Notes: generated by a model from the sequence alone, not told the origin. Counted from the stretch's first letter, positions 9,421 to 18,925 are shown. The stretch: 64,000 nucleotides of DNA from Rhodococcoides fascians A25f (GCF_000760935.2 NZ_CP049744.1:2345001-2409000), one strand, 5' to 3'. Made by a program: numbers and translations.

Positions 9421-10443
9421 ATGAGTCATAGCTCTCGTTACCTGCTGACAACGTTCGCCGCCGTGGGAGCACTTCTTCTCACCGCGTGCGGCGGTGGATC
9501 GAGTGACGTCGTCGGCGGCGGATCGGACACCGCCAGCGGTCCCGCCCTGACCCTGGTGGGATACGCCGTCCCCAAGAATGGTTGGGACGCAATCGGTCCC
9601 GCTTTCGCAGCCACCGAGGACGGCGAGGGAACCGCCATCAACGCCGACTACGGTGCCTCGGGCAACCAGTCTCGCAAGGTGGCCGACGGTGCACCCGCCG
9701 ACATCGTCAACTTCTCGGTCGAACCCGATGTCACCCGACTCGTCAAGGCCGGCAAGGTCGACGAGGACTGGAACCAGAACGCCTACGGCGGAGTGCCGTT
9801 CGGCTCCGTGGTGACCATCGTCGTGCGCGAGGGCAACCCGAAGAACATTCGTACCTGGGACGACCTGATCAAGCCCGACGTACAGGTCATCAGTCCCAGT
9901 CCGCTCAGCTCGGGCTCGGCCAAGTGGAATCTCCTTGCTCCGTATGCGGCGAAGAGCAACGGCGGCCAGGACAAGCAGGCCGGTCTCGATTTCGTCCGCA
10001 CCCTCGTCTCCGACCATTTTCCGGTTCAGCCCGAATCCGGCCGCGCGGCAACCGAAGCCTTCCTGCAGGGCCAGGGTGACGCACTGCTGAGCTACGAGAA
10101 CGAGGCGCTGCTGATCGAGGAACAAGGACAGAAGGTGGAGCACGTCGACGTTCCCGTCACGTTCCGCATCGACAATCCCGTGGCAGTGATCAACAGCAGT
10201 GCCAACCTCGATCGAGCCAATGCTCTGAACGATTTCATCTACACCGACGAGGGGCAGAAGATCTGGGCCGAGGCAGGCTTCCGGCCGACCAACCCGGACA
10301 TCGCCTCGGAGTACTCCGACAAGTTCTTCACCCCCGAAAAGCTCTACACCATCGACGATCTCGGTGGCTGGACGCAGGTCGACGCCGACCTGTTCGGCGA
10401 CAACGGCGCAATCACGACGATCTATCAGGAAAGTACTCGGTAG
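9421..10443 (+). CDS. Sulfate-binding lipoprotein of ABC importer
   Basis: A 340-residue protein with a lipoprotein signal peptide (hydrophobic run then L-L-T-A-C-G-G-G, lipobox Cys at about residue 22). The mature part has the Sbp/CysP family hallmarks, including Y-G-A-S-G-N-Q-S-R and S-P-S-P-L-S-S-G-S-A-K-W-N. It captures sulfate or thiosulfate outside the membrane and delivers it to the CysTWA transporter encoded directly downstream. ATG 9421 is preceded by GAAAGG. It corresponds to subI of M. tuberculosis. Confidence 0.93.
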   Translation: MSHSSRYLLTTFAAVGALLLTACGGGSSDVVGGGSDTASGPALTLVGYAVPKNGWDAIGPAFAATEDGEGTAINADYGASGNQSRKVADGAPADIVNFSVEPDVTRLVKAGKVDEDWNQNAYGGVPFGSVVTIVVREGNPKNIRTWDDLIKPDVQVISPSPLSSGSAKWNLLAPYAAKSNGGQDKQAGLDFVRTLVSDHFPVQPESGRAATEAFLQGQGDALLSYENEALLIEEQGQKVEHVDVPVTFRIDNPVAVINSSANLDRANALNDFIYTDEGQKIWAEAGFRPTNPDIASEYSDKFFTPEKLYTIDDLGGWTQVDADLFGDNGAITTIYQESTR

Positions 10444-10449
10444 AGATCG

Positions 10450-11343
10450 ATGCCATCTTCGACCACCGAAACCGCAACTGCGGGTTCGCCAGTCCCGCCC
10501 GGTACGAGACCCCGGTTTCGTGCCGGGCGGGAAGGCCGAAAGTTCAGGGGACCAGGATCGGTGGGGCCACTCGGTCTCGGGGTCGCTGTGTTGTGGCTCA
10601 GCGTCATCGTGCTGCTTCCGTTGGCCGCGTTGACCGTACAGTCCTTCGACGCCGGCCTCTCCGGATTCTGGGACGCGATCACCGAATCCCGCGCCATCGC
10701 CACGTTCAAGGTGACGCTCGTCGTCTCCATCGCAGCCGCGGTGATCAACCTCTTTCTCGGCACACTCATCGCATGGGTTCTGGTGCGGGACGAGTTCCCC
10801 GGTAAGAGATTCGTCAACGCACTGATCGATCTGCCCTTCGCTCTGCCCACCATCGTCGCCAGCTTGGTGCTGCTCTCGCTCTACGGCCCGGCGAGTCCGA
10901 TCGGTTTGGTGTTCAATGCAACCAAGCCCGCAGTCATCGTTGCGCTGTTGTTCGTCACGTTGCCGTTCGTGGTGCGTGCGGTGCAGCCGGTGCTCATCGA
11001 ACTCGACCAGGACGTCGAGGAGGCGGCCGCCTCGCTCGGCGCGAACAACTGGACCATCTTCCGGCGCATCGTTCTGCCGGTGCTGCTCCCCGCGGTGCTG
11101 TCGGGTGGGGGCCTCGCGTTCGCCCGCGCCATCGGCGAATTCGGTTCGGTGGTGCTCATCGGCGGCAATATCCCCGACGACACCCAGGTCGCCTCGCAGT
11201 ACATTCGCGAGCTGATCGAGTACGACCGCCCGATCGACGCCGCAGCTATCTCGGTGGTGCTGTTGGCCATTGCGTTTGCAGTGCTGTTCGTACTTCGTAT
11301 CATCGGAAACCGGCTTGCCAGACGCGAGGAGCAGCTCTCGTGA
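10450..11343 (+). CDS. cysT: Sulfate ABC transporter permease CysT
   Basis: A 297-residue integral membrane protein with about six membrane spans and the permease EAA loop (E-E-A-A-A-S-L-G-A) in the second half. The first 40 residues are polar and cytoplasmic. With CysW it forms the membrane channel of the sulfate/thiosulfate importer. It lies six bases after the binding protein gene, and its stop overlaps the GTG of cysW. Confidence 0.93.
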   Translation: MPSSTTETATAGSPVPPGTRPRFRAGREGRKFRGPGSVGPLGLGVAVLWLSVIVLLPLAALTVQSFDAGLSGFWDAITESRAIATFKVTLVVSIAAAVINLFLGTLIAWVLVRDEFPGKRFVNALIDLPFALPTIVASLVLLSLYGPASPIGLVFNATKPAVIVALLFVTLPFVVRAVQPVLIELDQDVEEAAASLGANNWTIFRRIVLPVLLPAVLSGGGLAFARAIGEFGSVVLIGGNIPDDTQVASQYIRELIEYDRPIDAAAISVVLLAIAFAVLFVLRIIGNRLARREEQLS

Positions 11344-12140
11344 AGATCAGCCTGCCGGTCAAACTGTCCCTGCGCACGATTGCGTTGATCTATCTCGCGG
11401 TACTCGTGCTCTTTCCGCTCGCTGCCATCCTGTATCGAACGTTCGAAGACGGCGTCGTGTCGTTCTTCGAGCAGATCACCACTCCTGCGGCACAATCGGC
11501 CTTGCAACTGTCACTGCTGATCGTTGCCATCGTGGTACCGATCAACGTCGTCTTCGGTGTGGTCACCGCGCTGGCGTTGGTACGAGGGCGGTTCCGCGGT
11601 AAAGGCGTACTCGAGGCAATCGTCGATCTGCCTTTCGCGGTGTCGCCGATCATCACCGGTGTCGCGCTGATTCTGCTCTGGGGTGCCAACGGGTGGTTCG
11701 GAGGAATCGAAAGTCTCGGCTTCAAGGTGATTTTCGCACTTCCCGGCATGGTGATAGCGACCATCTTCGTGACGCTGCCGTTCGTCGTGCGCGAAGTGGA
11801 ACCGGTCCTGTACGAGATAGGCGAAGAGCAGGAAGAAGCAGCATCGACCCTGGGTGCAAGCTCCTGGCAGACGTTCTGGCGCATCACCCTTCCGGCGATC
11901 CGGTGGGGCCTGACCTACGGTGTCGTACTCACCGTCGCGCGTTCGCTCGGCGAGTTCGGTGCCGTCATCATGGTCTCGACCAACCTGCCCGGCATTTCGC
12001 AAACACTGACGTTGCTGGTCAATTCACGCTATGAGGACTTCAATCAACAGGGCGCGTACGCCGCGTCCACGCTGCTGATGGCGATCGCCGTCGTCGTGCT
12101 GTTGCTGATGACGGTTCTCGACAAGAAGAGGACGAAGTAA
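11340..12140 (+). CDS. cysW: Sulfate ABC transporter permease CysW
   Basis: A 266-residue permease with about six spans and an EAA loop ([12 protein letters not shown]). It pairs with CysT in the sulfate importer. The GTG start overlaps the cysT stop (GTGA), and its stop overlaps the cysA start (TAATG), so the operon is tightly coupled. Confidence 0.93.
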   Translation: MKISLPVKLSLRTIALIYLAVLVLFPLAAILYRTFEDGVVSFFEQITTPAAQSALQLSLLIVAIVVPINVVFGVVTALALVRGRFRGKGVLEAIVDLPFAVSPIITGVALILLWGANGWFGGIESLGFKVIFALPGMVIATIFVTLPFVVREVEPVLYEIGEEQEEAASTLGASSWQTFWRITLPAIRWGLTYGVVLTVARSLGEFGAVIMVSTNLPGISQTLTLLVNSRYEDFNQQGAYAASTLLMAIAVVVLLLMTVLDKKRTK

Positions 12141-13189
12141 TGACCGAGAAATCCTCCGAGATCGAGATCTCCGTTGTCGGTGCCAACAAGCACTACGGCG
12201 ATTTCGCAGCTCTCGACAACGTCAGCATCGACATCCCCAAGGGATCGTTGACAGCGCTTCTCGGCCCCAGCGGCTCGGGCAAGTCCACTCTGCTGCGCTC
12301 GATCGCAGGCCTCGAACAACTCGACTCCGGTCGGGTGGTGCTCGCAGGCCAGGACGTGACGTGGGTCAGTCCGCAGCGACGCGAGATCGGATTCGTCTTT
12401 CAGCACTATGCGGCGTTCAAACACCTCACGGTGCGAGACAACGTCGCGTTCGGTCTGCAGATCCGCAAACGGCCCAAGGCCGAGATCGCCAAGAAGGTAG
12501 ACGAGCTGCTCGAGATCGTCGGGCTGGCCGGGTTTCAGAGTCGCTACCCGGCGCAGCTCTCCGGTGGCCAGCGTCAGCGCATGGCGCTTGCTCGCGCCCT
12601 CGCAGTCGACCCACAGGTGCTCCTCCTCGACGAGCCCTTCGGCGCGCTCGACGCCAAGGTGCGCGCCGATCTACGGACGTGGCTACGCCGCCTGCACGAC
12701 GAGGTGCACGTCACCACTGTTCTGGTGACGCACGACCAGGAGGAGGCGCTCGACGTCGCGGACCGGATCGCGGTGCTCAACAAGGGCCGGATAGAGCAGG
12801 TCGGCACCCCGGAGGATCTGTACGACCGTCCGGCCAATAACTTCGTCATGTCGTTCCTGGGCCAGGTCGCGAAGCTGAACGGACTTCTGGTGCGGCCACA
12901 CGATATTCGCGTCGGGCGTGATCCGTCGTTGGCGCAGGCCCAAGCCAGCGGAACCGCAGAATCGGCCGGCGTGACGCGCGCCGTCGTCCAGCGTGTGGTG
13001 CATCTCGGCTTCGAGGTGAAGGTCGAGCTCGAGAACGCGGCCACGGGTGAACTGTTCGCCGCGCAGATCACGCGCGGTGACAGTGAGGCCCTCGGTCTTC
13101 GTGAGGGCGAGACCGTCTACGTGCGAGCGACTCGGGTGCCGACGATCGCCGACGCCACCGATGCGGCGCGGGCAACTGCCGAGTCGTAG
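12140..13189 (+). CDS. cysA: Sulfate ABC transporter ATPase CysA
   Basis: A 349-residue ATPase with Walker [10 protein letters not shown] (about residue 40), signature L-S-G-G-Q-R-Q-R, Walker B L-L-L-D-E-P and H-loop V-T-H-D. A C-terminal regulatory TOBE-like domain begins near residue 240. It drives sulfate import by CysTW. The last 73 bases overlap, tail to tail, the 3' end of the chelatase gene on the other strand. Confidence 0.95.
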   Translation: MTEKSSEIEISVVGANKHYGDFAALDNVSIDIPKGSLTALLGPSGSGKSTLLRSIAGLEQLDSGRVVLAGQDVTWVSPQRREIGFVFQHYAAFKHLTVRDNVAFGLQIRKRPKAEIAKKVDELLEIVGLAGFQSRYPAQLSGGQRQRMALARALAVDPQVLLLDEPFGALDAKVRADLRTWLRRLHDEVHVTTVLVTHDQEEALDVADRIAVLNKGRIEQVGTPEDLYDRPANNFVMSFLGQVAKLNGLLVRPHDIRVGRDPSLAQAQASGTAESAGVTRAVVQRVVHLGFEVKVELENAATGELFAAQITRGDSEALGLREGETVYVRATRVPTIADATDAARATAES

Positions 13190-13890
13190 CGCCGCGATAC
13201 CAGTTCGGCCAGAGCTGGGTGCGCTCCGATCACGTCGGCGTGCATCACATCCGGTCGGTCCGACAGTGATGCTTCGATCCGATCAGTGAGCAGTCCCGGG
13301 GCAAGGAACCAGGGTGCCACGACAATGCGAGTGGCACCCATCGTGCGCAGGTGCGCGACGGCGTCCTCGGGGGACGGCTCGACGGACGTGGCAAAACAGG
13401 TCACGGCACCGGCCCAGCCGGTCCCGGCGAGCAATTTCTGGGCGACCACTCGGGTGCGCTGATTCGCCGGTGACGCAGAGGATCCGACCGCAGCCAATGC
13501 GATGCCCACAGTCGGATCGTTCGGTGCGACACCGGTATCGAGGATGCGGTCACGCACTGCTTCGATCAGGAGGCGGTCGTCGCCCAGCACGTCGGCCTGC
13601 ACGATCGACACGTGCCGATGCCGGGTGCGTGCGTCGGCCAGCAGCTCCGGCAGGTCGACCTTGGCGTGAAAGGCCTTGCCCAGCAACAACGGGACGCTGA
13701 CGATGCGGGTGTGTCCAGCGTCGACCACGGCGTCCACGACATGCCCGACGCCGGGCTCGGTGAGGTCCAGGAACGCGACGCGTACGTCCAGATCCGGTCG
13801 CCGCCGACGTAGGACGTCGACGGCGCGGTGGATCGCTGCGCCGGAGCGCGGGTCACGACTGCCGTGGGCAACCGCGATCAGTGCGGTCAC
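13117..13890 (-). CDS. Sirohydrochlorin chelatase-like (CbiX/SirB family)
   Basis: A 257-residue protein with the CbiX signature A-V-A-H-G-S-R-D-P (about residue 6) and two halves of the chelatase fold, the second with [10 protein letters not shown]. Members insert iron or cobalt into sirohydrochlorin. The siroheme role is inferred from context: it is the last gene of the operon that begins with a siroheme sulfite reductase. The GTG start overlaps the cysN stop (GTGA). It corresponds to the putative chelatase next to cysH in M. tuberculosis. The 3' end overlaps convergent cysA by 73 bases. Confidence 0.85.
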   Translation of the reverse strand: MTALIAVAHGSRDPRSGAAIHRAVDVLRRRRPDLDVRVAFLDLTEPGVGHVVDAVVDAGHTRIVSVPLLLGKAFHAKVDLPELLADARTRHRHVSIVQADVLGDDRLLIEAVRDRILDTGVAPNDPTVGIALAAVGSSASPANQRTRVVAQKLLAGTGWAGAVTCFATSVEPSPEDAVAHLRTMGATRIVVAPWFLAPGLLTDRIEASLSDRPDVMHADVIGAHPALAELVSRRYDSAVARAASVASAIVGTRVART

Positions 13891-15191
13891 GCCGGAACTG
13901 CCGACCCCAGCTCGACTGCAGCCAGAGCGTTGCCGACGAGCCCGGCGGCCAGTGTGTTGCCGCCCGCAGGATCGATCAGCAAGAAGCTGCCCGTGTGCCG
14001 GTTGACGGCGTAGTCGTCTGCCACGATCGGTTCGGCGACCCGCACCGAGATGCGGCCGATCTCGTTGAGCTCCAACGATTCCGGGCTTTCCTGTGCGGTG
14101 AGCTGCTGTTCGTCGAACCGCTCGATCAGAGCCCCGACGATGGCCTGGGTGGTGCGGGTTCCGTGCTTGAGCAACAGGCGAGCGCCTGGGCGAAGCGGCT
14201 TCTCCGCGAGCCAGCACACGGTGGCCTCGAAATCGCCGATCGGCTCGGGTGCGTCCTGCGGGGAGGCGATGGTATCGCCGCGCGAGACGTCGACGTCGTC
14301 GGCGAGGACGAGTGTGACACTGCGTCCAGCGTGAGCTGTGCGCAGTTCACCATCCGCGGTATCGATGCGCTCGACCGTGGTTCTGGTGCCGGAGGGCAGA
14401 ATGACGACCTCGTCGCCGACGTCCACGGTGCCGGCCGCCACCTGCCCGGCGTACCCGCGATAGTCGGGGAAGTCGGCTGTGCGAGGCCGGATGACGTACT
14501 GCACAGGGAAACGAAGACCGACGCGGTGCGGTTCGGCGTCGACCGGAACCGACTCGAGGTGTTCGATGAGGGTGGGTCCGTCGTAGTACGGGGTCTTGTC
14601 GGACTTCACCGCGACGTTGTCGCCGTGCAGTGCGGACACCGGAATTTCGATGACGTCCTCGGTGGACCAGCCGAGCGAGGAGGTCAGCGAATTGAACTCT
14701 GCCGAGATTTCGGCGAAGACGGTCGCGGGGTCCTCGACCAGATCGATCTTGTTGACGGCCAGCACCAGGCGCGGAACGCCCAGGAGGGCCAGAACCGCTG
14801 CATGCCTGCGGGTCTGGGTGATCACACCTTTGCGGGCATCGACGAGCAGGATGACCAGCTGAGCCGTCGACGCGCCCGAGACGGTGTTGCGGGTGTACTG
14901 CACATGGCCGGGAGTATCGGCCAGTACGAAGGAGCGATTGGGCGTCGCGAAGTAGCGGTAGGCAACGTCGATCGTGATGCCCTGTTCACGCTCGGCACGC
15001 AAACCGTCGACCAGGAGGGACAGATCCGGTGTGGCCAGGCCCTTGTCCACCGACGCGCGAGTGACGGCGTCGATCTGGTCTGCCAGAACGGATTTGGTGT
15101 CGTACAACAGCCGTCCGACGAGGGTGGACTTACCGTCGTCGACGCTACCTGCGGTGGCGAGGCGAAGGAGCTGAGTTCCTGTGCTGCTCAT
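13887..15191 (-). CDS. cysN: Sulfate adenylyltransferase large subunit (GTPase) CysN
   Basis: A 434-residue EF-Tu-like GTPase with G1 G-S-V-D-D-G-K-S-T, D-T-P-G-H and N-K-I-D motifs. With CysD it makes adenosine 5'-phosphosulfate (APS) from ATP and sulfate, GTP hydrolysis driving the reaction. It ends after the beta-barrel domains and lacks the C-terminal APS kinase (CysC) found fused in mycobacteria, which fits a route where APS is reduced directly by the Fe-S type CysH of this operon. The start ATG overlaps the cysD stop (TGATG). Confidence 0.94.
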   Translation of the reverse strand: MSSTGTQLLRLATAGSVDDGKSTLVGRLLYDTKSVLADQIDAVTRASVDKGLATPDLSLLVDGLRAEREQGITIDVAYRYFATPNRSFVLADTPGHVQYTRNTVSGASTAQLVILLVDARKGVITQTRRHAAVLALLGVPRLVLAVNKIDLVEDPATVFAEISAEFNSLTSSLGWSTEDVIEIPVSALHGDNVAVKSDKTPYYDGPTLIEHLESVPVDAEPHRVGLRFPVQYVIRPRTADFPDYRGYAGQVAAGTVDVGDEVVILPSGTRTTVERIDTADGELRTAHAGRSVTLVLADDVDVSRGDTIASPQDAPEPIGDFEATVCWLAEKPLRPGARLLLKHGTRTTQAIVGALIERFDEQQLTAQESPESLELNEIGRISVRVAEPIVADDYAVNRHTGSFLLIDPAGGNTLAAGLVGNALAAVELGSAVPA

Positions 15192-16135
15192 CAGAAGTAT
15201 CCTTCTCGTTTGCGATCTTCCATGGCAGCCTCGGACACGCGGTCGTCGCCGCGAGTGGCTCCGCGCTCGGTCAGCCTGGACGCGGCGACCTCGGCGAGGA
15301 TCGCCTGATTGTCGGCGGCTTCGGACAACACGGCACCGGTAGTGGATCCGTCGCCGACGGTGCGGTAGCGCACCGAGAGCGTCTGCAGCTCCTCGTTCTC
15401 GGCCGGTCCGCCCCATACGCCCGGCGTCATCCACATGCCGTCGCGTTGGTACACGGGGCGCTGGTGCGCGTAGTAGATGCTCGCCAGTTCCACGTCGTCA
15501 CGCGCGATGTAGCGCCAGATGTCGAGCTCGGTGAAGTTGCTGAGCGGGAACACGCGCACCTGCTCGCCGGGGGAATGCCTGCCGTTGTACAGATTCCACA
15601 GTTCGGGGCGCTGCTTCTTCGGCTCCCACTGACCGAATGCGTTGCGCAGCGAGAAGATTCGCTCCTTGGCGCGGGCTCGTTCCTCGTCGCGTCGCGCACC
15701 GCCGAAGACTGCGTCGAATCTGTTCTCGGAGATCGCGTCGAGAAGCGGCACGGTCTGCAGCGGGTTGCGGATGCCGTCGGGGCGCTCGGTGAGGCGGCCG
15801 TCGGCGAGGTACTCCTCGACGCTGGCCACGTGCAGGCGCAGGTTGTACTTCGCGACGACGTGATCGCGGAAGTCCAGCACCTCCTGCAGGTTGTGACCGG
15901 TGTCGACGTGCAGCAGCGCGAACGGTAGGGGAGCGGGCCAGAACGCCTTGATCGCCAGGTGCAGCAGTACGGTCGAGTCCTTGCCGCCGGAGAACAGAAT
16001 GACGGGGCGCTCGAACTCGCCCGCCACCTCACGGAAGATGTGGATGGCTTCGGATTCGAGTGCGTCGAGGGTGTCGAACCGATCTGCATCGAGATGGGTC
16101 CGACCGACGGTGGCCGAGGTGAGGTCGAGTGTCAT
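15191..16135 (-). CDS. cysD: Sulfate adenylyltransferase small subunit CysD
   Basis: A 314-residue PP-loop ATP pyrophosphatase with V-I-L-F-S-G-G-K-D-S-T-V near residue 45. It adenylates sulfate in complex with CysN. ATG 16135 overlaps the cysH stop (ATGA), so a longer reading frame to 16177 is rejected. The typical C-terminal R-K-R-E-G-Y-F end is present. Confidence 0.95.
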   Translation of the reverse strand: MTLDLTSATVGRTHLDADRFDTLDALESEAIHIFREVAGEFERPVILFSGGKDSTVLLHLAIKAFWPAPLPFALLHVDTGHNLQEVLDFRDHVVAKYNLRLHVASVEEYLADGRLTERPDGIRNPLQTVPLLDAISENRFDAVFGGARRDEERARAKERIFSLRNAFGQWEPKKQRPELWNLYNGRHSPGEQVRVFPLSNFTELDIWRYIARDDVELASIYYAHQRPVYQRDGMWMTPGVWGGPAENEELQTLSVRYRTVGDGSTTGAVLSEAADNQAILAEVAASRLTERGATRGDDRVSEAAMEDRKREGYF

Positions 16136-16842
16136 GAGGCGTGCAACCCGCATTCGGTCTTGGCCTTGCCGGCCCATCGACCGCTACGTGGGTCGGCGCC
16201 GGGGGCTGGTTTGACGGTGCACGGTGCGCACCCGATGGACGGATATCCCTCGTCGACGAGGGGATTGACCAGTATCGAATGTTCGTCGATGTAGGCCTGC
16301 ATCTGCTCGTCCGACCACGGTGCGATCGGGTTGATCTTCACCAGGCCGAAGGCGTCGTCGAAAGAGATGAGCGGGGCGTTGGCCCGGGTGGGGGCCTCGA
16401 CCCGACGGATGCCGGTGACCCACGCGCTGTAGTTGGCCAGCTCCTTCTTCAAGGGCGCGACCTTGCGCATCGCGCAGCAGCGATTGGGCTCGCGGGCGAA
16501 CAGGTCCTTGCCCTCGATCGAATCCTGTTCTGCGACAGTCTTCTCGGCGCGGGCGTTGACGACATGAACACCGTAGACGGCCTCGACGGCGTCGCGCGTT
16601 CCGATGGTCTCGGCGAAGTGGTAGCCGGTGTCGAGGAACAGCACGTCCACACCCGGGTGAACCTGTGCAGCGAGGTGAACGAGAACCCCGTCCTGCATGT
16701 TGGAGGCAACGATGAAGTCGTTACCGAAGTTGTCCTCGGTCCACTGCAGCAGCTCCAGTGGGCTGGCCCCGTCGAGTTCGCGGGCACCGCGCTCGGCGAT
16801 GTCCTTCAATTCCTCTACCGTCAAATTCAGCCTGGTACTCAT
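16132..16842 (-). CDS. cysH: Assimilatory adenylylsulfate (APS) reductase, Fe-S type
   Basis: A 236-residue thioredoxin-dependent reductase. The four iron-sulfur cysteines are visible as R-C-C-A-M-R-K and G-C-A-P-C-T, and the catalytic cysteine is in the C-terminal E-C-G-L-H. The CC...CxxC set marks the [4Fe-4S] APS reductases rather than PAPS reductases. It converts APS to sulfite, which the adjacent sulfite reductase takes to sulfide. The start overlaps the sulfite reductase stop (ATGA). Confidence 0.94.
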   Translation of the reverse strand: MSTRLNLTVEELKDIAERGARELDGASPLELLQWTEDNFGNDFIVASNMQDGVLVHLAAQVHPGVDVLFLDTGYHFAETIGTRDAVEAVYGVHVVNARAEKTVAEQDSIEGKDLFAREPNRCCAMRKVAPLKKELANYSAWVTGIRRVEAPTRANAPLISFDDAFGLVKINPIAPWSDEQMQAYIDEHSILVNPLVDEGYPSIGCAPCTVKPAPGADPRSGRWAGKAKTECGLHAS

Positions 16843-18557
16843 CGCAAATCCGCCTCGTCTGCTCGCACGGCCCACTGAGCGAACCGTTCGCCGTCCTCGC
16901 GGTGCTTGTCGAAATTGCGCACCACTCTGTCGATGTAATCTCCCAGCTCGGAGCTGTTCACCTTGTGCTGGCGCAACTTCCGGCCGAACGCACTGTCCAG
17001 ACCGAGGCTGCCTCCGAGATGAACCTGGAAACCCTCGATCTGATTCCCGGCTCCGTCGTCGACCAGAAGGCCCTTGAAGCCGATGTCGGCGATCTGCGAC
17101 CGCGCGCACGAATTGGGGCAGCCGTTGATGTTGATCGTGATCGGCACGTCGAGCTTGCTGTTGATGTCGGACAAGCGCTCTTCGAGCTCCGGGACGAGAA
17201 CCTGTGAACGCTTGCGGGTTTCGGCGAACGAGAGCTTGCAGAACTCGATGCCGCTGCACGCCATCAGGTTCTTACGCCAGTGCGAGGGCCGGGCAGGCAG
17301 GCCCAGTGCATCGAGGTCGGAGATCAGCTGCTCGAGCGTCTCGTCCGGAACATCGAGGACGATCAGCTTCTGGTACGGCGTGAACCGGACGCGATCCGAC
17401 CCGGCCTTCTCGGCGGCGTCGGCGACGGCAGCGAGGATGGTGCCGGACACGCGGCCCGCGATGGGTGCAACACCGACGGCGTTGAGGCCGTTCTTGAGCT
17501 TCTGGATCCCGACATGATCACGGGGCCGAGCGGGCTTCTCGGGCGCCGGGCCGTCGATGAGCTTGCGGTGCAGGTACTCGTCCTCGAGGACCTGGCGGAA
17601 CTTCTCGATGCCCCAGTCCTTGATGAGGAACTTCAGGCGCGCCTTGGTGCGAAGCCGGCGGTAGCCGTAGTCACGGAAGATCGAGACGACGCCTTCCCAC
17701 ACGTCGGGAACGTCCGCGAGCGGAACCCAGACGCCGACTCGCTGCGCGAGCATGGGGTTGGTGGACAGTCCGCCGCCGACCCACAGGTCGAGTCCGGGCC
17801 CGTGCTCGGGATGTACGACGCCGACGAATGCGCAGTCGTTGATCTCGTGCACCACGTCCTGCAGGCCCGAGATCGCCGTCTTGAACTTGCGCGGCAGGTT
17901 GGAGTACTCCGGCTTGCCGATGTAGCGCTCGACGATCTCGTCGATGGCGGAGGTGGGGTCGAGGATCTCGTCGACGGCCTCGCCCGCGAGCGGGGAACCG
18001 AGCACCACGCGTGGGCAGTCGCCGCACGCCTCGGTGGTCTTCAGGCCGACCGCTTCGATCCGACGCCAGATCTCGGGGACGTTCTCGACCTCGATCCAAT
18101 GGAACTGCACGTTCTCTCGATCGGACAGGTCGGCGGTGTCGCGACCGAACTCTCGAGAGATTCCCGCGAGCACACGCAGTTGCTCGAGGTTCAGTGCGCC
18201 CGCGTCGCAGCGGATGCGCATCATGAAGTACTTGGCCTCGAGCAGGTCGATGTTGTCGTCACCGGTGAAGGTGCCGTCGTACCCCTGTTCACGCTGGGTG
18301 TAGAGGCCCCACCAGCGGAAGCGGCCGCGAAGGTCGCCCTTGTCGATGCTGTCGAAGCCCTGCTTGGAGTAGATGTTCTCGATGCGGGCACGCACGTTGA
18401 GCGGGTTGTCGTCCTTCTTGGACTGCTCGTTGGCGTTCAGTGGCTCCCGGTAACCCAGTGCCCACTGGCCCTCGGCTCGACGCTTGGTCGGCCGCGGTGT
18501 GCGCTCCCGTGGTGTGGCGGAGGCAGCGTCGGTGGTCGCGTCGCTGGTCGACGACAT
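16839..18557 (-). CDS. Ferredoxin-dependent sulfite (nitrite/sulfite) reductase
   Basis: A 572-residue siroheme enzyme with two ferredoxin-like half domains and the cluster/siroheme cysteines C-S-G-I-E-F-C and N-G-C-P-N-S-C. A-C-G-D-C-P-R and Y-T-Q-R-E-Q-G-Y are also present; the M. tuberculosis homologue forms a Tyr-Cys crosslink in these regions. First gene of the cysH-cysD-cysN-chelatase operon, so it most likely reduces sulfite to sulfide. ATG 18557 is preferred over ATG 18572 because GCAGGAG sits at proper distance before it. The first 35 residues are polar and poorly conserved. Confidence 0.92.
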   Translation of the reverse strand: MSSTSDATTDAASATPRERTPRPTKRRAEGQWALGYREPLNANEQSKKDDNPLNVRARIENIYSKQGFDSIDKGDLRGRFRWWGLYTQREQGYDGTFTGDDNIDLLEAKYFMMRIRCDAGALNLEQLRVLAGISREFGRDTADLSDRENVQFHWIEVENVPEIWRRIEAVGLKTTEACGDCPRVVLGSPLAGEAVDEILDPTSAIDEIVERYIGKPEYSNLPRKFKTAISGLQDVVHEINDCAFVGVVHPEHGPGLDLWVGGGLSTNPMLAQRVGVWVPLADVPDVWEGVVSIFRDYGYRRLRTKARLKFLIKDWGIEKFRQVLEDEYLHRKLIDGPAPEKPARPRDHVGIQKLKNGLNAVGVAPIAGRVSGTILAAVADAAEKAGSDRVRFTPYQKLIVLDVPDETLEQLISDLDALGLPARPSHWRKNLMACSGIEFCKLSFAETRKRSQVLVPELEERLSDINSKLDVPITININGCPNSCARSQIADIGFKGLLVDDGAGNQIEGFQVHLGGSLGLDSAFGRKLRQHKVNSSELGDYIDRVVRNFDKHREDGERFAQWAVRADEADLR

Positions 18558-18683
18558 GCATTGCTCCTGCATCTTCTGTGCTGGCCGGCTTCCGTGCTGG
18601 CATTCTTCGGGTCGTCGCGCGAGGCGCTCGCGACACGAGTGGGAAGCCGGTGGATCGAATGGACGTGCTCGAAGGAGGCTGGG

Positions 18684-18752
18684 TCAGCAGCCGGTCGTGT
18701 GTCGACACGACGCGCTGCAGACACGGCCGAGATCGACATGGCGGCGCGCCAC
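18684..18752 (-). CDS. Cysteine-rich leader peptide upstream of sulfite reductase operon
   Basis: A 22-codon ORF starts at GTG 18752, preceded by AGGA nine bases upstream, and ends T-T-G-C just before TGA. It holds three cysteine codons in its second half (V-C-S-A-S-C and the last codon). Its N-terminal run R-R-H-V-D-L-G-R-V-C resembles, from memory, leader peptides before sulfite reductase genes of related actinobacteria. It probably senses cysteinyl-tRNA and attenuates the downstream operon. Nine-base complementary arms at 18642-18650 and 18585-18593 lie between it and the sulfite reductase start. Confidence 0.65.
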   Translation of the reverse strand: MARRHVDLGRVCSASCRHTTGC

Positions 18753-18822
18753 GAGTCGAATTCCTGAGTCGGTCACGGGTGCCATTGTGCCACGTCATCG
18801 GGGCGACGGAAGACCGCGGCGG

Positions 18823-18850
18823 CTATTTACCCCGATTTCGGGGTAAATAG
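18823..18850. promoter_or_regulatory. Perfect 13+13 bp palindrome, candidate operator
   Basis: Arms CTATTTACCCCGA and TCGGGGTAAATAG are exact inverted copies separated by two bases. It sits between two divergent genes, far from any gene end, with AT-rich outer arms, which favours a dimeric repressor or activator site over a terminator. The regulator is unknown. Confidence 0.5.
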
Positions 18851-18925
18851 GCTGGCAGGGCTGCTGCGATTGCTCTCGGCGGCGGGTGGGGAGAAGGCCC
18901 CGCACTCTCTGGGAGACTGGAGACC

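Larger units (their letters stand above)
18573..18925. promoter_or_regulatory. Divergent control region, sulfite reductase operon / hemW
   Basis: This 353-bp region separates divergent genes. It holds the cysteine leader ORF (18684-18752), a nested set of RNA-foldable inverted repeats (18585-18650), and a perfect 28-bp palindrome (18823-18850). No larger gene is supported. Confidence 0.6.
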
